A DNA stretch of 40,097 nucleotides from an uncultured Collinsella sp. (GCA_900542315.1 UQMV01000016.1:1-40097); one strand, 5' to 3'; shown: positions 7,731-17,327, numbered from the stretch's first letter. Translations and numbers: made by a program. The notes: a model not told the origin generated them from the letters alone.

Positions 7731-9884
7731 TTACTGAACTTTGCTGGCGAACTCGAGGTATTGCATGCGCTGCAACTTGTCGATCGTCGAGGCGTATGGG
7801 CTGTCTTCAGATTCCAAGTCGTAGCGCAGCCCGTCGGCACCAAGGTAGCCGGCGACATTGATGGTGGGCACATCTGACCTTGTTGCAAGCAGGGCTTTTT
7901 GATAGTCGGTGAGCGGGGCGCCGATCTTATTAAGGGTAATGGCTGCAATCTCGTTTGCCCCGACGGTGTCGTAGACGTTGAGCTCGGTATTGCCGGCGAT
8001 TTCATAGTTAGCCCAGACGAAATATGTCGACTGGTAGTTACGGAAAGCGTGGTCTGCCGTATCTTCCTGAGGGTACAGCTCGTCGTTGAGGGTCGTTGCG
8101 GCGCTCGGCTGATGGTCGCCAAAAAAGACAAGGACAACCGGTCTGCCGATATTGCGGAGCTCGTTGATAAAGTACTCGAGGTCCCGGTCGGATGCATTGA
8201 TGCAGGTGAGATAGGTGTTGAGCGCGCTATTGGCGCCCTCGCTGGCTCCCTCGACCCAATAGTTTGTCAGCTCTTCGGCGGGAACGGTGCCATAGTCGTA
8301 GCCGCCGTGATTTTGCATCGTGACGTCAAAGATGAACTGCGGGGCTTCGTCGGTTCTAAGCAGATCGAGTATCTTGTCGTAGGTGACGTAGTCGCATACG
8401 CCGGCATGGTAATAGGACGCACCTTCGAAATCGCCGATTGAAAGAAAGTCTCCAAAGCCCAGCTGCTGATAGATTTTATCTCGATGGTAGTTGACGGGGT
8501 TTTGCGGGTGCATAGCGGTAGCGGTATACCCAAGCTCTTTAAGGTCCTTTGCCAGGCTGTTTACGCCATTCATCTGATACAGCTGATAGGGGATTTTGCC
8601 CAATCCGACAAATGCCGTTGTCGCTCCGGTTAAAAATTCGAATTCGGAGTTCGCCGTTCCGCCACCGGCGACCGAAGCGAGCATGGTGCCGCGAACAAGT
8701 GTGTCGGGAAGCGAGTTGTAGAATGCGGGGCCGGTGTACCCGGCCGCCTGGAGCTGCTCAAAGCACGAAAGGTCGCTAAAACTCTCGTTCATGACGGCAA
8801 CAATCGTCGGCTTGATTTCATTGAACTGGGCAACGGCCGCCGCGCGCTGCTCGCTCGAGCCATACGTGCTGTCGTAGGTGGCGGCGAGCTCCTGCTCGAT
8901 GCTCTGCGCCTCATCGGGCGTATAGTCTTCGGGCTTCTCAATGGGCAACTCGTTGACCATTTCGGTGAACGAAGTGATAAAACCCTGAGACGCATACGTG
9001 GTGATGGGCTGCCAACGGTCAAATCCAAAATTCAGCGCCTGCTCCAAGTCGATGCTGGAAAAGCCCGAGAGCCCCACAACGGTCACTAGCAGAAAAGCGC
9101 AGAGGTTAGCGGCGATTGCGGGGAACACATGGGTGGGCGTACGGAGCTTTCTCGGTCGGATAAGCGAAAGAAGCCCCAGGGAAATCTCCAGCAGGGCTAG
9201 AGAGGTTACGATTCCGGCGGTAAAGGTAAACTCGTATCCCCCGCTCACTTCCATTGCGGTGCCAAGGGCCAAGATATCGCTTGGCAGGATGGCCTCACCT
9301 TTAAACGTTATGACGAAGTGCTCGGCAATGCCAAGGATGCAACAGGCGACGGGCACGAGGGCCATGACGCCTCCATGACGCTGTCCCAGCAAATAAAGGG
9401 AGAGCAGAACCGTCGCGAGCAGCCCGACGGAAAACCCGAATGAGTTGGCGGGAATGCGATAGAACGTTTCGTTACAGGCAATTTCGAGTGAAACGAACGA
9501 GAGCGCTGAAACAGCGGCGATGACAAGGATGTCACGGCAAATACAGGCAACCGTTCCCGTCGCAAGATCGGTTTGGTCGATAAGTCCCGAAACCAAGGGT
9601 TCGACAAGAAGTATGACGGCGGCAGCACCGAGCGCCGAATAAGAAAGGAGCCATAGGGAACTGTCCTCATTTACGAGCAATTGATTCGTAATCCATGCAG
9701 CTACCACGCCGAGCGGGATGAGGAGCGTCGCGCACCAAAAGACGCGGGCAATGGGCGGCTTTTCATTGTGTTTAATTGAAAAATACACGCGCACGACGAC
9801 GGCGGCCACGATAAGGACGGCGATGAATATGGGCAGATTGGCCATGTCGCTCGAAGTGATTTCAAGGGGGATATCTTCGGTCAT
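7731..9884 (-). CDS. LtaS/MdoB-like phosphoglycerol transferase (sulfatase fold)
   Basis: This polytopic membrane enzyme is predicted to transfer glycerol-phosphate from phosphatidylglycerol onto an envelope glycolipid or polymer. Of its 717 residues, about 15-280 form several membrane segments. The extracytoplasmic alkaline-phosphatase/sulfatase domain follows: metal-site MNESFSD (Glu367), GGGTANSEFEFLTG with presumed nucleophile Thr410, MQNHGGYDY, and GDHQPS late in the domain. These match the lipoteichoic acid synthase / OpgB family. The start is ATG at 9884 behind GAGGAA; the frame stays open upstream without support. It is transcribed alone, divergently from uvrA. The exact acceptor cannot be read from sequence. 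Confidence 0.88.
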   Translation of the reverse strand: MTEDIPLEITSSDMANLPIFIAVLIVAAVVVRVYFSIKHNEKPPIARVFWCATLLIPLGVVAAWITNQLLVNEDSSLWLLSYSALGAAAVILLVEPLVSGLIDQTDLATGTVACICRDILVIAAVSALSFVSLEIACNETFYRIPANSFGFSVGLLATVLLSLYLLGQRHGGVMALVPVACCILGIAEHFVITFKGEAILPSDILALGTAMEVSGGYEFTFTAGIVTSLALLEISLGLLSLIRPRKLRTPTHVFPAIAANLCAFLLVTVVGLSGFSSIDLEQALNFGFDRWQPITTYASQGFITSFTEMVNELPIEKPEDYTPDEAQSIEQELAATYDSTYGSSEQRAAAVAQFNEIKPTIVAVMNESFSDLSCFEQLQAAGYTGPAFYNSLPDTLVRGTMLASVAGGGTANSEFEFLTGATTAFVGLGKIPYQLYQMNGVNSLAKDLKELGYTATAMHPQNPVNYHRDKIYQQLGFGDFLSIGDFEGASYYHAGVCDYVTYDKILDLLRTDEAPQFIFDVTMQNHGGYDYGTVPAEELTNYWVEGASEGANSALNTYLTCINASDRDLEYFINELRNIGRPVVLVFFGDHQPSAATTLNDELYPQEDTADHAFRNYQSTYFVWANYEIAGNTELNVYDTVGANEIAAITLNKIGAPLTDYQKALLATRSDVPTINVAGYLGADGLRYDLESEDSPYASTIDKLQRMQYLEFASKVQ

Positions 9885-10002
9885 GGACGTTCCTCTGTTA
9901 CAGCAAATTAAGTTCAGTATTAGATTACTGTAACCTTTCCACGGCATTTCGAGAAACAAAGCGCCCGATACGCAAAGCTAAAGGTCTGCGAATCTTGTAT
10001 TA

Positions 10003-10016
10003 CGAACATCTGTGCG
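10003..10016 (+). promoter_or_regulatory. LexA-like SOS box upstream of uvrA
   Basis: CGAAC-ATCT-GTGCG differs at one position from the Gram-positive LexA consensus CGAAC-N4-GTTCG. It lies 62 bp before the uvrA start and just upstream of a TAAACT -10-like hexamer (10029-10034), a position where LexA could repress. uvrA is SOS-controlled in many bacteria. A single degenerate match is not proof. Confidence 0.5.
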
Positions 10017-10077
10017 CGTCGAGTGCGCTAAACTCATCGGCAGTATGATTCGATGCAATAGGAGGCAAGGAGCTTCC

Positions 10078-12957
10078 ATGTCTGATTCTTCTATCGTTAT
10101 TCGCGGCGCTCGTGAGCACAACCTCCGTGATATCGATGTTTCCATTCCGCGTGACCAACTCGTGGTCATTACCGGTCTTTCTGGCTCGGGCAAGAGTTCG
10201 CTGGCATTTGACACTATCTATGCCGAGGGCCAGCGTCGATACGTCGAGAGTCTTTCGAGCTATGCGCGCCAGTTCTTGGGTCAGATGGACAAACCCGACT
10301 TGGATTCAATCGACGGCCTTTCGCCGGCGGTGTCGATCGACCAAAAGACGACGTCTAAAAACCCTCGCTCGACGGTTGGCACCGTAACCGAGATTTATGA
10401 CTATCTGCGCCTGCTGTTCGCCCGTGTGGGCACCCCGCACTGTCCCGAATGCGGCCGCGTCATTGAGCGTCAGACGACCGACCAGGTTGCCGACAAGGTC
10501 TTGGCGGCGGGGGAGGGCCGTCGCGCGTTTGTGCTGGCACCGGTGGTGCGCGGGCGAAAAGGCGAGTACACCAAACTGTTTGAGGACCTTCGCGCCGAGG
10601 GCTTTAGCCGCGTGCGTGTCGACGGTGAAGTGCGCTCGCTCGACGATCCGATCGATCTGGACAAGAAGTTCAAGCACGATATTGAGGTCGTGGTCGATCG
10701 CATCGTGATCCGTGAGAACTCTCTGGGCCGTATCGCCGAGTCTGTTGAGCAGGCGACCGCGCTGGCTCACGGCAATGTAAACGTGTACATGCTGCCCGAT
10801 CGTGATGCTCCCGAGGGGACCGAGGGCGAGCTGCTGGAGTATTCGTTGGCCTTGGCGTGCCCGGAGCATGGTCACTCCATTGACGATCTTCAGCCGCGTG
10901 ATTTTTCGTTCAACGCTCCCTATGGCGCATGTCCTGAGTGCGACGGCCTGGGCTTTAAGAAAACCGTTGATGCCGAGGCGCTGATCGAGGACCCCTCGAA
11001 GTCCATTGCCGACGGAGTCTTTGGTAGCCTGTTTGGCAATTCGAACTACTATCCGCAGATTTTTGCTGCGGTCTGCAAACACTTTAAGGTGAGCACCGAT
11101 ACGCCGTGGGAGGACTTGCCCCCTCGCGTGCGTCGTGCATTCTTGGATGGCCTGGGCGATACGAAGATCTCGGTCGACTACCAAAAGCTCGACGGACGTC
11201 GCAGCCAGTGGGATACCAAGTTTTCGGGCGTTCGCAACATCCTGTACGAACGCTATACCGAGACGACGAACGAGAACACCAAGGCGCGCTTGGAGAAGTA
11301 CATTCGCGAGGAACCGTGCTCGAGCTGCCACGGCGCTCGTTTGCGCCCTGAGATGCTCGCCGTCACCGTGGGTGGCAAGTCCATTTACGAGGTTTGTTGC
11401 CTGTCGTGCCGTGAGTCGCTCGAGTTTTTTGAGGGCCTGGAGCTCACCGAGCGCCAACAGTTTATCGGCGGGCGCATCGTCAAGGAAATCCTGGAGCGCT
11501 TGCGTTTTCTGGTCGATGTTGGACTCGACTATCTGACGCTCGATCGTGCCTCGGCGACGCTTTCTGGTGGCGAGGCACAGCGTATTCGCCTGGCAACGCA
11601 GATCGGCGCGGGCCTCATGGGCGTGCTCTATATTCTGGACGAGCCCTCGATCGGTCTTCATCAGCGTGACAACGAGCGCCTGATCAAGACGCTCGAGCGC
11701 CTGCGCGATATCGGCAATACCGTTATCGTCGTCGAACACGACGAGGATACAATCCGTGCCGCCGATTACGTGATCGACATGGGGCCCGGCGCCGGCGTCA
11801 ACGGCGGACACGTAGTCGCGGCGGGAACGCCTGCCGATATCATGGCGTGTCCTGAGTCGATGACGGGCGCTTATCTGACCGGCAAACGAATGATCCGGGT
11901 GCCTGATGAACGGCGCAAGCCCGGTCGTGGCTGCCTTAAAATTACGGGCGCTCGAGCCAACAACCTCAAAAACGTTACCGCCAAGATCGAGTTTGGTACG
12001 CTTACGGTTGTTACCGGCGTGTCGGGATCGGGCAAGAGCTCCCTGGTTACCGACACCATTGCGCCTGCCCTTACGAATGCCATTCACCGTTCGACGCGCC
12101 CTGTGGGTCCGTATAAGAAAATCGAGGGCATCGAGTGTATCGATAAGGTTATCGATATCGACCAGTCGCCGATTGGCCGCACGCCGCGTTCCAACCCTGC
12201 TACCTATATCGGCCTGTGGGATGATCTTCGCGCGCTGTTTGCGAGTACGCCGGAGTCGAAGGCGCGCGGCTACTCGCCGGGTCGTTTCTCCTTTAATGTG
12301 AGTGGCGGGCGCTGTGAGGCGTGCAAGGGCGACGGGCAGATCAAGATCGAGATGCACTTCCTTCCCGATATCTACGTTCCTTGCGAAGTTTGCGGCGGTA
12401 AACGCTACAACCGCGAGACACTCGAGGTCACCTACCGTGGCAAGACCATCTCGGACGTGCTAGACATGAGCGTCACCGAGGCGCTGGCCTTCTTTGGGAA
12501 TATCCCGCAGATCAAGCGAAAGCTCCAGACGCTGTACGATGTAGGCTTGGGCTACGTGAGCCTGGGCCAGCCCGCCACGACGCTCTCGGGCGGCGAGGCG
12601 CAGCGTGTGAAGCTCGCCAAGGAGCTTCATCGACGCCAGACGGGCAAGACGTTCTATATTTTGGACGAGCCGACGACCGGCCTTCATTTTGAGGACGTCC
12701 GCCAGCTGCTCGATGTGCTGCAGCGCTTGGTCGATGCGGGCAACACAGTGCTGGTGATTGAACACAACCTTGATGTCATCAAGGTTGCCGACCGCCTGAT
12801 CGATATGGGTCCCGAGGGCGGTAACGGCGGCGGAACCGTCGTGGTTTCGGGCACACCGGAGCAGGTTGCAGACTGTCCGCAGAGTTATACGGGCAAGTTT
12901 TTGGCGCCGTTGCTCAGGCGTGACCGGGAGCGCCAGGCTCAACTTGATGCTCAATAA
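10078..12957 (+). CDS. uvrA: excinuclease ABC subunit A
   Basis: UvrA is the ATP-dependent DNA damage sensor that loads UvrB in nucleotide excision repair. The 959-residue protein has two ABC ATPase modules. The first Walker A is GLSGSGKS (33-40), and the second is GVSGSGKS in the C-terminal half. Each has an LSGGEAQR signature and a Walker B ending ILDEP. Zinc-finger CxxC pairs appear in CPECGR, CSSCHGARL and CEVCGGKRY contexts. The ATG at 10078 is preceded by AAGGAG at 5-nt spacing; the frame opens at 10012 but without support. It diverges from the LtaS-like gene, with a LexA-like box between them. Length and domains are complete. Confidence 0.98.
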   Translation: MSDSSIVIRGAREHNLRDIDVSIPRDQLVVITGLSGSGKSSLAFDTIYAEGQRRYVESLSSYARQFLGQMDKPDLDSIDGLSPAVSIDQKTTSKNPRSTVGTVTEIYDYLRLLFARVGTPHCPECGRVIERQTTDQVADKVLAAGEGRRAFVLAPVVRGRKGEYTKLFEDLRAEGFSRVRVDGEVRSLDDPIDLDKKFKHDIEVVVDRIVIRENSLGRIAESVEQATALAHGNVNVYMLPDRDAPEGTEGELLEYSLALACPEHGHSIDDLQPRDFSFNAPYGACPECDGLGFKKTVDAEALIEDPSKSIADGVFGSLFGNSNYYPQIFAAVCKHFKVSTDTPWEDLPPRVRRAFLDGLGDTKISVDYQKLDGRRSQWDTKFSGVRNILYERYTETTNENTKARLEKYIREEPCSSCHGARLRPEMLAVTVGGKSIYEVCCLSCRESLEFFEGLELTERQQFIGGRIVKEILERLRFLVDVGLDYLTLDRASATLSGGEAQRIRLATQIGAGLMGVLYILDEPSIGLHQRDNERLIKTLERLRDIGNTVIVVEHDEDTIRAADYVIDMGPGAGVNGGHVVAAGTPADIMACPESMTGAYLTGKRMIRVPDERRKPGRGCLKITGARANNLKNVTAKIEFGTLTVVTGVSGSGKSSLVTDTIAPALTNAIHRSTRPVGPYKKIEGIECIDKVIDIDQSPIGRTPRSNPATYIGLWDDLRALFASTPESKARGYSPGRFSFNVSGGRCEACKGDGQIKIEMHFLPDIYVPCEVCGGKRYNRETLEVTYRGKTISDVLDMSVTEALAFFGNIPQIKRKLQTLYDVGLGYVSLGQPATTLSGGEAQRVKLAKELHRRQTGKTFYILDEPTTGLHFEDVRQLLDVLQRLVDAGNTVLVIEHNLDVIKVADRLIDMGPEGGNGGGTVVVSGTPEQVADCPQSYTGKFLAPLLRRDRERQAQLDAQ

Positions 12958-12977
12958 ATAGGCGATTCAGTTCATGG

Positions 12978-13008
12978 GCGCCATCGACTCCTTGTGATTC
13001 GATGGCGC
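12978..13008 (+). terminator. hairpin downstream of uvrA
   Basis: GCGCCATCGA (12978-12987) and TCGATGGCGC (12999-13008) form a perfect 10-bp stem with an 11-nt loop. The sequence after it (TTGCTGTG) is only weakly T-rich, so termination may be partial. Confidence 0.6.
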
Positions 13009-13021
13009 TTGCTGTGCCGAA

Positions 13022-13052
13022 GTGACGTATGCAGCCGGATTGGACATATACT
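13022..13052 (+). promoter_or_regulatory. candidate promoter of the ybaK-murJ-uvrC unit
   Basis: GTGACG (13022-13027) and TATACT (13047-13052) resemble -35 and -10 boxes with a 19-nt spacer. The -10 box is good and the -35 box is moderate. The position, just after the uvrA hairpin and 38 nt before the next ATG, is sensible. Confidence 0.4.
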
Positions 13053-13089
13053 TAATCCTTGCGTCCGAATGCGAGGGAAAGGATATGTC

Positions 13090-13590
13090 ATGGCAAAGGC
13101 TGTAAAGACGCCAAAAACCAATGCGATGCGCGAGCTGGAAAGCGCCGGCATTTCCTATGTTCTACATACGTACGAAGACGATGGTGATGAGTCGGTGGGC
13201 CTGGGTGTCGCGATTTCGGAGCAGCTTGGCGAGGAGCCCGGTCAAGGATTTAAGACTTTGGTCTGCGTGACTCCGTCCAACGACTATGTCGTGTGCTGTA
13301 TCCCTGTTGCCGACGAGCTCGATCTAAAGTCCGCCGCGCGTGCCGCGGGGGAGAAGTCCTTGGCCATGATGCATGTGAAGGATTTGCTTGCGGCGACTGG
13401 CTACGTTCGCGGCGGCTGCAGCCCGGTCGGTATGAAAAAACGCTACCGGACGCTCATTGATGAGACATGTGTCCTTTGGGATACCATTTTTATTTCGGGA
13501 GGCAAGCGTGGTTATCAGCTCGAGCTTGCACCCGATGATTTAATTGCATTTTGCGGGGCGACGGTTGCCGCGATTACGAGAGAGGACTGA
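13090..13590 (+). CDS. ybaK: YbaK/EbsC-family Cys-tRNA(Pro) deacylase
   Basis: This is a single-domain trans-editing enzyme that hydrolyses mischarged Cys-tRNA(Pro) in the cytoplasm. The 166-residue protein carries the family's key lysine in GFKTLV (Lys55) and the GGCSPVGMKK loop that shapes the active site, and its length matches free-standing YbaK proteins. The start at 13090 follows GAGGGAAAGGAT; another ATG five bases upstream is out of frame. murJ begins three bases after the stop and uvrC follows murJ directly, so the three form a tight operon. The grouping with DNA repair and wall synthesis genes looks positional rather than functional. Confidence 0.88.
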   Translation: MAKAVKTPKTNAMRELESAGISYVLHTYEDDGDESVGLGVAISEQLGEEPGQGFKTLVCVTPSNDYVVCCIPVADELDLKSAARAAGEKSLAMMHVKDLLAATGYVRGGCSPVGMKKRYRTLIDETCVLWDTIFISGGKRGYQLELAPDDLIAFCGATVAAITRED

Positions 13591-13593
13591 GCG

Positions 13594-15276
13594 ATGCCGC
13601 AGGAAGAATTGAAGCGCGGAGCTCATTTTGCAAAAGAATCTGCGCCTCAGACACCCTCATCCGAAGCTTCTTCGTCGCGAGATGACACTGACGACATGGG
13701 CTCGTCGGACTACTCCACGGTTGGTCGTTCCGCCGGGCTTATGACCATCCTGACCATCGTGTCTCGCGTCACCGGTTTTATCCGCACGTGGGCAATGGCG
13801 GCCGCTATCGGCATGTCGCTACTCTCGTCCTCCTATCAGGTCGCCAACAACCTGCCCAATATGCTCTACGAACTCGTGATGGGCGGCATGCTCGTTACGG
13901 CGTTTTTGCCGGTGTATATGGGCGTGAGGCGCGAGCAGGGCCGCGAGGCATCGAACGAGTATGTCGGCAACCTGCTCGGTATTCTGCTTCTGGTGCTGGG
14001 CGGCATCTCGCTGCTGGGCACCGTGTTTGCTCCCGGCTTTATTTGGACGCAGTCGTTCCTTTCGGGTAATGGCGACAGCATGGATACCGCTGCGTTCATG
14101 TTCCGCTTCTTTGCTATCCAAATTTTATTTTATGGCTTGGGCTCGGTGTTCTCGGGTGTTCTCAACGCACACCGCGACTACTTCTGGTCGACGTTTGCCC
14201 CGGTTCTCAACAATGTCATCGTCATCGCCAGCTTTATGGGCTTTGCTCCCGTGTCTGCACAATTTGGCGAGCGGGTCGGCATTGTCTTGATCGCAGCCGG
14301 TACGACCCTCGGCGTCTTTGTCCAGATGGCCTGCCAGATTCCCGCGCTCGGCAAGCACGGCGTGCATCCTCATATCGATATCGACTTTAAGGACCCCGCG
14401 CTGCGACAGACGATTGCGCTTGGTATCCCGACGCTGCTCGCCACGGTGTGCATGTTTGTCTCGACCTCCATTACCAATGCCGCCGCGCTGGTGGTGCAGC
14501 CTGAGACCGGCCCTTCCGTCATCGCATATGCGCGCCTGTGGTACACGCTGCCCTATGCGCTGATCGCCGCCTCGCTTTCAACGGCACTCTATACCGAACT
14601 CTCTCACGATGCGCAGGAGAAGGATTACGACAGCGTCCGCACGGGCATTTCGCGCGGTGTCGCCCAGATGCTCTTCTTCCTGATTCCGTTTGCGATGTAC
14701 CTGATCGTCTTCGCCCGTCCACTCAACATGATCTACTGCGCCGGCAAGTTCGATGAATCCGGCGTGGCGCTGGTGTCGGAGTTCCTTATCTATCTGGCAC
14801 TTTCCCTGCCGCTCTACGGCGTGGTCGTGCTGATGCAGAAGAGCTTCTCGGCCCTGCTTGATATGAAACCTTATAGCCGCTATTGCCTGTACTCCGCTAT
14901 CGGTCAGGCCGGTTCGGTGCTGCTGTTTGGCGTGGTGCTGGGCTACGGTATGCCGGCAATTGCGCTTTCGTACGTCGTTGACTACGTGGTCTTGGTCGGA
15001 TGCTCACTGTGGTGGCTGCGCCGTCGTCTGCATGGCCTTCAGGTCAAGTCTATCCTGCACGGCGGTTTCTTCGGCCTATTGTTCGGTGGCTTGGGCGCTG
15101 CCGCGGGCGTCGGCGTCATGTGGGCACTTGAGCACTTTGTCGGACTGCTTGGCAGCTCGATCCTCATTACCCTGGGCTACGTTTGTGTTGCAGGCGTCGT
15201 CTCGCTCGCTGTGACTTTTGGCCTTGCCTTCGTCTTTAAGATGCCCGAGGTCTCGGCGCTGCTTCGTCGCAAGTAG
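13594..15276 (+). CDS. murJ: MurJ/MviN-family lipid II flippase
   Basis: It is predicted to flip lipid II across the cytoplasmic membrane for peptidoglycan synthesis. The 560-residue protein has a hydrophilic Ser/Asp-rich N-terminal extension (about residues 1-40) followed by roughly 14 membrane segments. Family motifs include VSRVTGFIRTWAMA in the first helix, NNLPNMLYELVMGGML, and AFLPVY. These are diagnostic of MviN/MurJ in the MOP superfamily. The start at 13594 lies three bases after the ybaK stop behind AGAGAGGA. The acidic N-terminal tail is unusual compared with proteobacterial MurJ, but such extensions occur in actinobacteria. Confidence 0.93.
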   Translation: MPQEELKRGAHFAKESAPQTPSSEASSSRDDTDDMGSSDYSTVGRSAGLMTILTIVSRVTGFIRTWAMAAAIGMSLLSSSYQVANNLPNMLYELVMGGMLVTAFLPVYMGVRREQGREASNEYVGNLLGILLLVLGGISLLGTVFAPGFIWTQSFLSGNGDSMDTAAFMFRFFAIQILFYGLGSVFSGVLNAHRDYFWSTFAPVLNNVIVIASFMGFAPVSAQFGERVGIVLIAAGTTLGVFVQMACQIPALGKHGVHPHIDIDFKDPALRQTIALGIPTLLATVCMFVSTSITNAAALVVQPETGPSVIAYARLWYTLPYALIAASLSTALYTELSHDAQEKDYDSVRTGISRGVAQMLFFLIPFAMYLIVFARPLNMIYCAGKFDESGVALVSEFLIYLALSLPLYGVVVLMQKSFSALLDMKPYSRYCLYSAIGQAGSVLLFGVVLGYGMPAIALSYVVDYVVLVGCSLWWLRRRLHGLQVKSILHGGFFGLLFGGLGAAAGVGVMWALEHFVGLLGSSILITLGYVCVAGVVSLAVTFGLAFVFKMPEVSALLRRK

Positions 15277-15282
15277 GTGCGC

Positions 15283-17223
15283 GTGGCAGGTCACGACAAC
15301 ATTCCATCACTTGCCGAGCAGGTTTCGCGCGTTCCCACGCAACCCGGCTGCTACCTTTGGAAAGATGCCAAGGGCGATGTCATCTATGTGGGCAAGGCAA
15401 AAAACTTGCGTGCCCGTATGCGTCAATACGTGACGCTGCAGGACGAGCGTCAAAAGATCCCGCTCATGATGCAGCTGGTGGCGAGCTTCGACTATATCGT
15501 GGTGGAGACCGAGCACGAGGCATTGGTGCTCGAGCGCAATCTGATTGGCCAGTACCATCCGTACTTTAACGTCGATCTCAAAGACGATAAAAGCTATCCC
15601 TTTATCGCCATTACCAAGAGCGACTTGTTTCCGGCTATTAAATACACGCGAGAGCGTCATAAACCGGGAACGCGCTATTTTGGCCCCTATACCGATAGCC
15701 GTGCGGCGCGTGAGACCATCGATACGCTACGCAAGGTTATTCCTATTTGCTCGGCATCCTGTGCGGAATGGCGCCGCTGCCGCCGCATCGTCGAATCTCA
15801 TAAGGGCGAAGAAGACATCGTCAATATGATTTGCGCGCAAAACGGGCGTCCCTGCTTTGACTACCATGTCGGGCGCGGACCGGGCGCATGCGTCGGCGCG
15901 ATTTCGCCTGCCGACTATGCCAAGAACGTCAAGCGCGTCGAACGTTTCTTGTCGGGCCATCGCAAGGATGTCGTCGACGAGCTTACGTCCGAGATGACGG
16001 AGGCAGCCGAGACGCTCGATTTTGAGCGTGCGGCGCGCGTCAAGCGTCGCCTGGAAGTCATTAGGGGCCTGGACGATCGCCAACAGGTCGTTTTTCCGTC
16101 AAGCGTCGATATCGACGTCATCGGCTTCTATCGAGAAGAGACTATCTCTGCCGCCTGTGTCTTTGTCGTTCGCGAGGGCCGAACGGTTCGAACTTGCGAG
16201 TTCATCCTCGATAAAGGCCTGGATGTCGACGAGGAAGAGCTTCAATCGGGCTTCCTTAAGCGCTATTACGACGAGACGGCTGATATTCCAGCTGAGATCA
16301 ATCTCTCTGTCGAGCTTGAGGATGCCGAAGCGTTGGGGGAGTGGCTTGCGGGCAAGCGCGAACGCTCTTGCCATCTCCATAGGCCGCAGCGCGGCGAAAA
16401 GCACCGCCTGCTCGATATGGCTTCCAAAAATGCGCGCCATGCCCTCATGCGCTACATGATGCGCACGGGGTATGCTGACGATCGCACCAATCAGGCGCTC
16501 CTGGAGCTCGAAAGCGCGCTGGCGCTGCCTGCGCCGCCGTTGCGCATCGAGTGCTTCGATATCTCGACGTTGCACGGCACCTTTACCGTCGCTTCGATGG
16601 TGGTATTTACCAACGGTCGTGCCGACAAGGGCCAGTATCGTCGCTTTAAAATTCAGGCCGAATTGGACGAGGCGAACGACTTCGTATCGATGTCCGAGGT
16701 TCTGGGGCGTCGCTATGCTCCCGAGCGCATGGCGGACGAGCGCTTTGGCTCGCGCCCCGATTTGCTCGTAGTCGATGGCGGCAAGCCGCAATTGACCGCT
16801 GCAATTAAGCAACTCGAGGCACTCGGTCTCGATATACCAGTTTGTGGCTTGGCAAAGGCCGATGAGGAGGTTTTCGTGCCGTGGGACGAGACTCCCGTCG
16901 TGCTGCCGACCGGCTCCGCTTCGCTTTATCTGATCAAGCAGGTTCGCGATGAATCCCACCGATTTGCGATTACCTTCCACCGCGAGTTGCGCGATAAGGC
17001 TATGACGGTTTCGGTGCTTGACGACGTTCCGGGCGTGGGACCCACCAGAAAACGTGCCATTATGCGCCATTTTGGCTCGATGAAGCGTTTGCGCGCGGCA
17101 AGCGAGCAGGAGATTGCAGAAGTTCGAGGCGTTCCGGCCGATGTCGCCAAAGCGGTCCACGAGGCACTTGTTGCATGGAATGTCGAACGCGCCCAGGCAT
17201 CGGCCAGCCGATCCGAAAACTAA
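15283..17223 (+). CDS. uvrC: excinuclease ABC subunit C
   Basis: UvrC makes both incisions in nucleotide excision repair. The order of domains is complete: an N-terminal GIY-YIG nuclease (PGCYLWKDAKGDVIYVGKAK, 3' incision), a Cys-rich linker, a UVR domain (LDFERAARVKRRLEVI) that contacts UvrB, an RNase H-like 5' nuclease (ECFDISTLHGT and the VDGGKPQL segment), and C-terminal tandem helix-hairpin-helix motifs (LDDVPGVGPTRKRAIMRHFGS). Two GTG starts compete, at 15277 (directly after the murJ stop) and 15283. I prefer 15283 because AAGTAGG is correctly spaced before it. It is translationally coupled to murJ. Confidence 0.96.
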   Translation: MAGHDNIPSLAEQVSRVPTQPGCYLWKDAKGDVIYVGKAKNLRARMRQYVTLQDERQKIPLMMQLVASFDYIVVETEHEALVLERNLIGQYHPYFNVDLKDDKSYPFIAITKSDLFPAIKYTRERHKPGTRYFGPYTDSRAARETIDTLRKVIPICSASCAEWRRCRRIVESHKGEEDIVNMICAQNGRPCFDYHVGRGPGACVGAISPADYAKNVKRVERFLSGHRKDVVDELTSEMTEAAETLDFERAARVKRRLEVIRGLDDRQQVVFPSSVDIDVIGFYREETISAACVFVVREGRTVRTCEFILDKGLDVDEEELQSGFLKRYYDETADIPAEINLSVELEDAEALGEWLAGKRERSCHLHRPQRGEKHRLLDMASKNARHALMRYMMRTGYADDRTNQALLELESALALPAPPLRIECFDISTLHGTFTVASMVVFTNGRADKGQYRRFKIQAELDEANDFVSMSEVLGRRYAPERMADERFGSRPDLLVVDGGKPQLTAAIKQLEALGLDIPVCGLAKADEEVFVPWDETPVVLPTGSASLYLIKQVRDESHRFAITFHRELRDKAMTVSVLDDVPGVGPTRKRAIMRHFGSMKRLRAASEQEIAEVRGVPADVAKAVHEALVAWNVERAQASASRSEN

Positions 17224-17248
17224 ACGCGCTTCTAAACAACTGATATAC

Positions 17249-17277
17249 ATGATTGGTCAATTTTCAATCATTTGTTT
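17249..17277 (+). terminator. weak terminator-like hairpin after uvrC
   Basis: ATGATTG (17249-17255) pairs with CAATCAT (17265-17271) across a 9-nt loop and is followed by TTGTTT. The stem is AT-rich and short, so efficiency is uncertain. Confidence 0.4.
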
Positions 17278-17315
17278 CGCGATGATTACCTGCCGATTTC
17301 GAGTTTTATTAACGC

Positions 17316-17327
17316 TAAAACGTTTGA
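17316..17327 (+). promoter_or_regulatory. cre/LacI-type operator candidate overlapping a -35 box
   Basis: TAAAACGTTTGA is nearly palindromic around a central CG, the layout of LacI/CcpA-family operators. It overlaps TTGACT (17324-17329), a good -35 box whose best -10 partner (TGCTAT, 17348-17353) is only fair. Related AAAACGTT cores occur upstream of gap (30018-30031) and of the second transporter (35431). Confidence 0.35.

Noticed and set aside
10306..12357. A 683-codon minus-strand open frame inside uvrA
   Set aside because: uvrA is unambiguous on the plus strand, and the antisense product has no family features.
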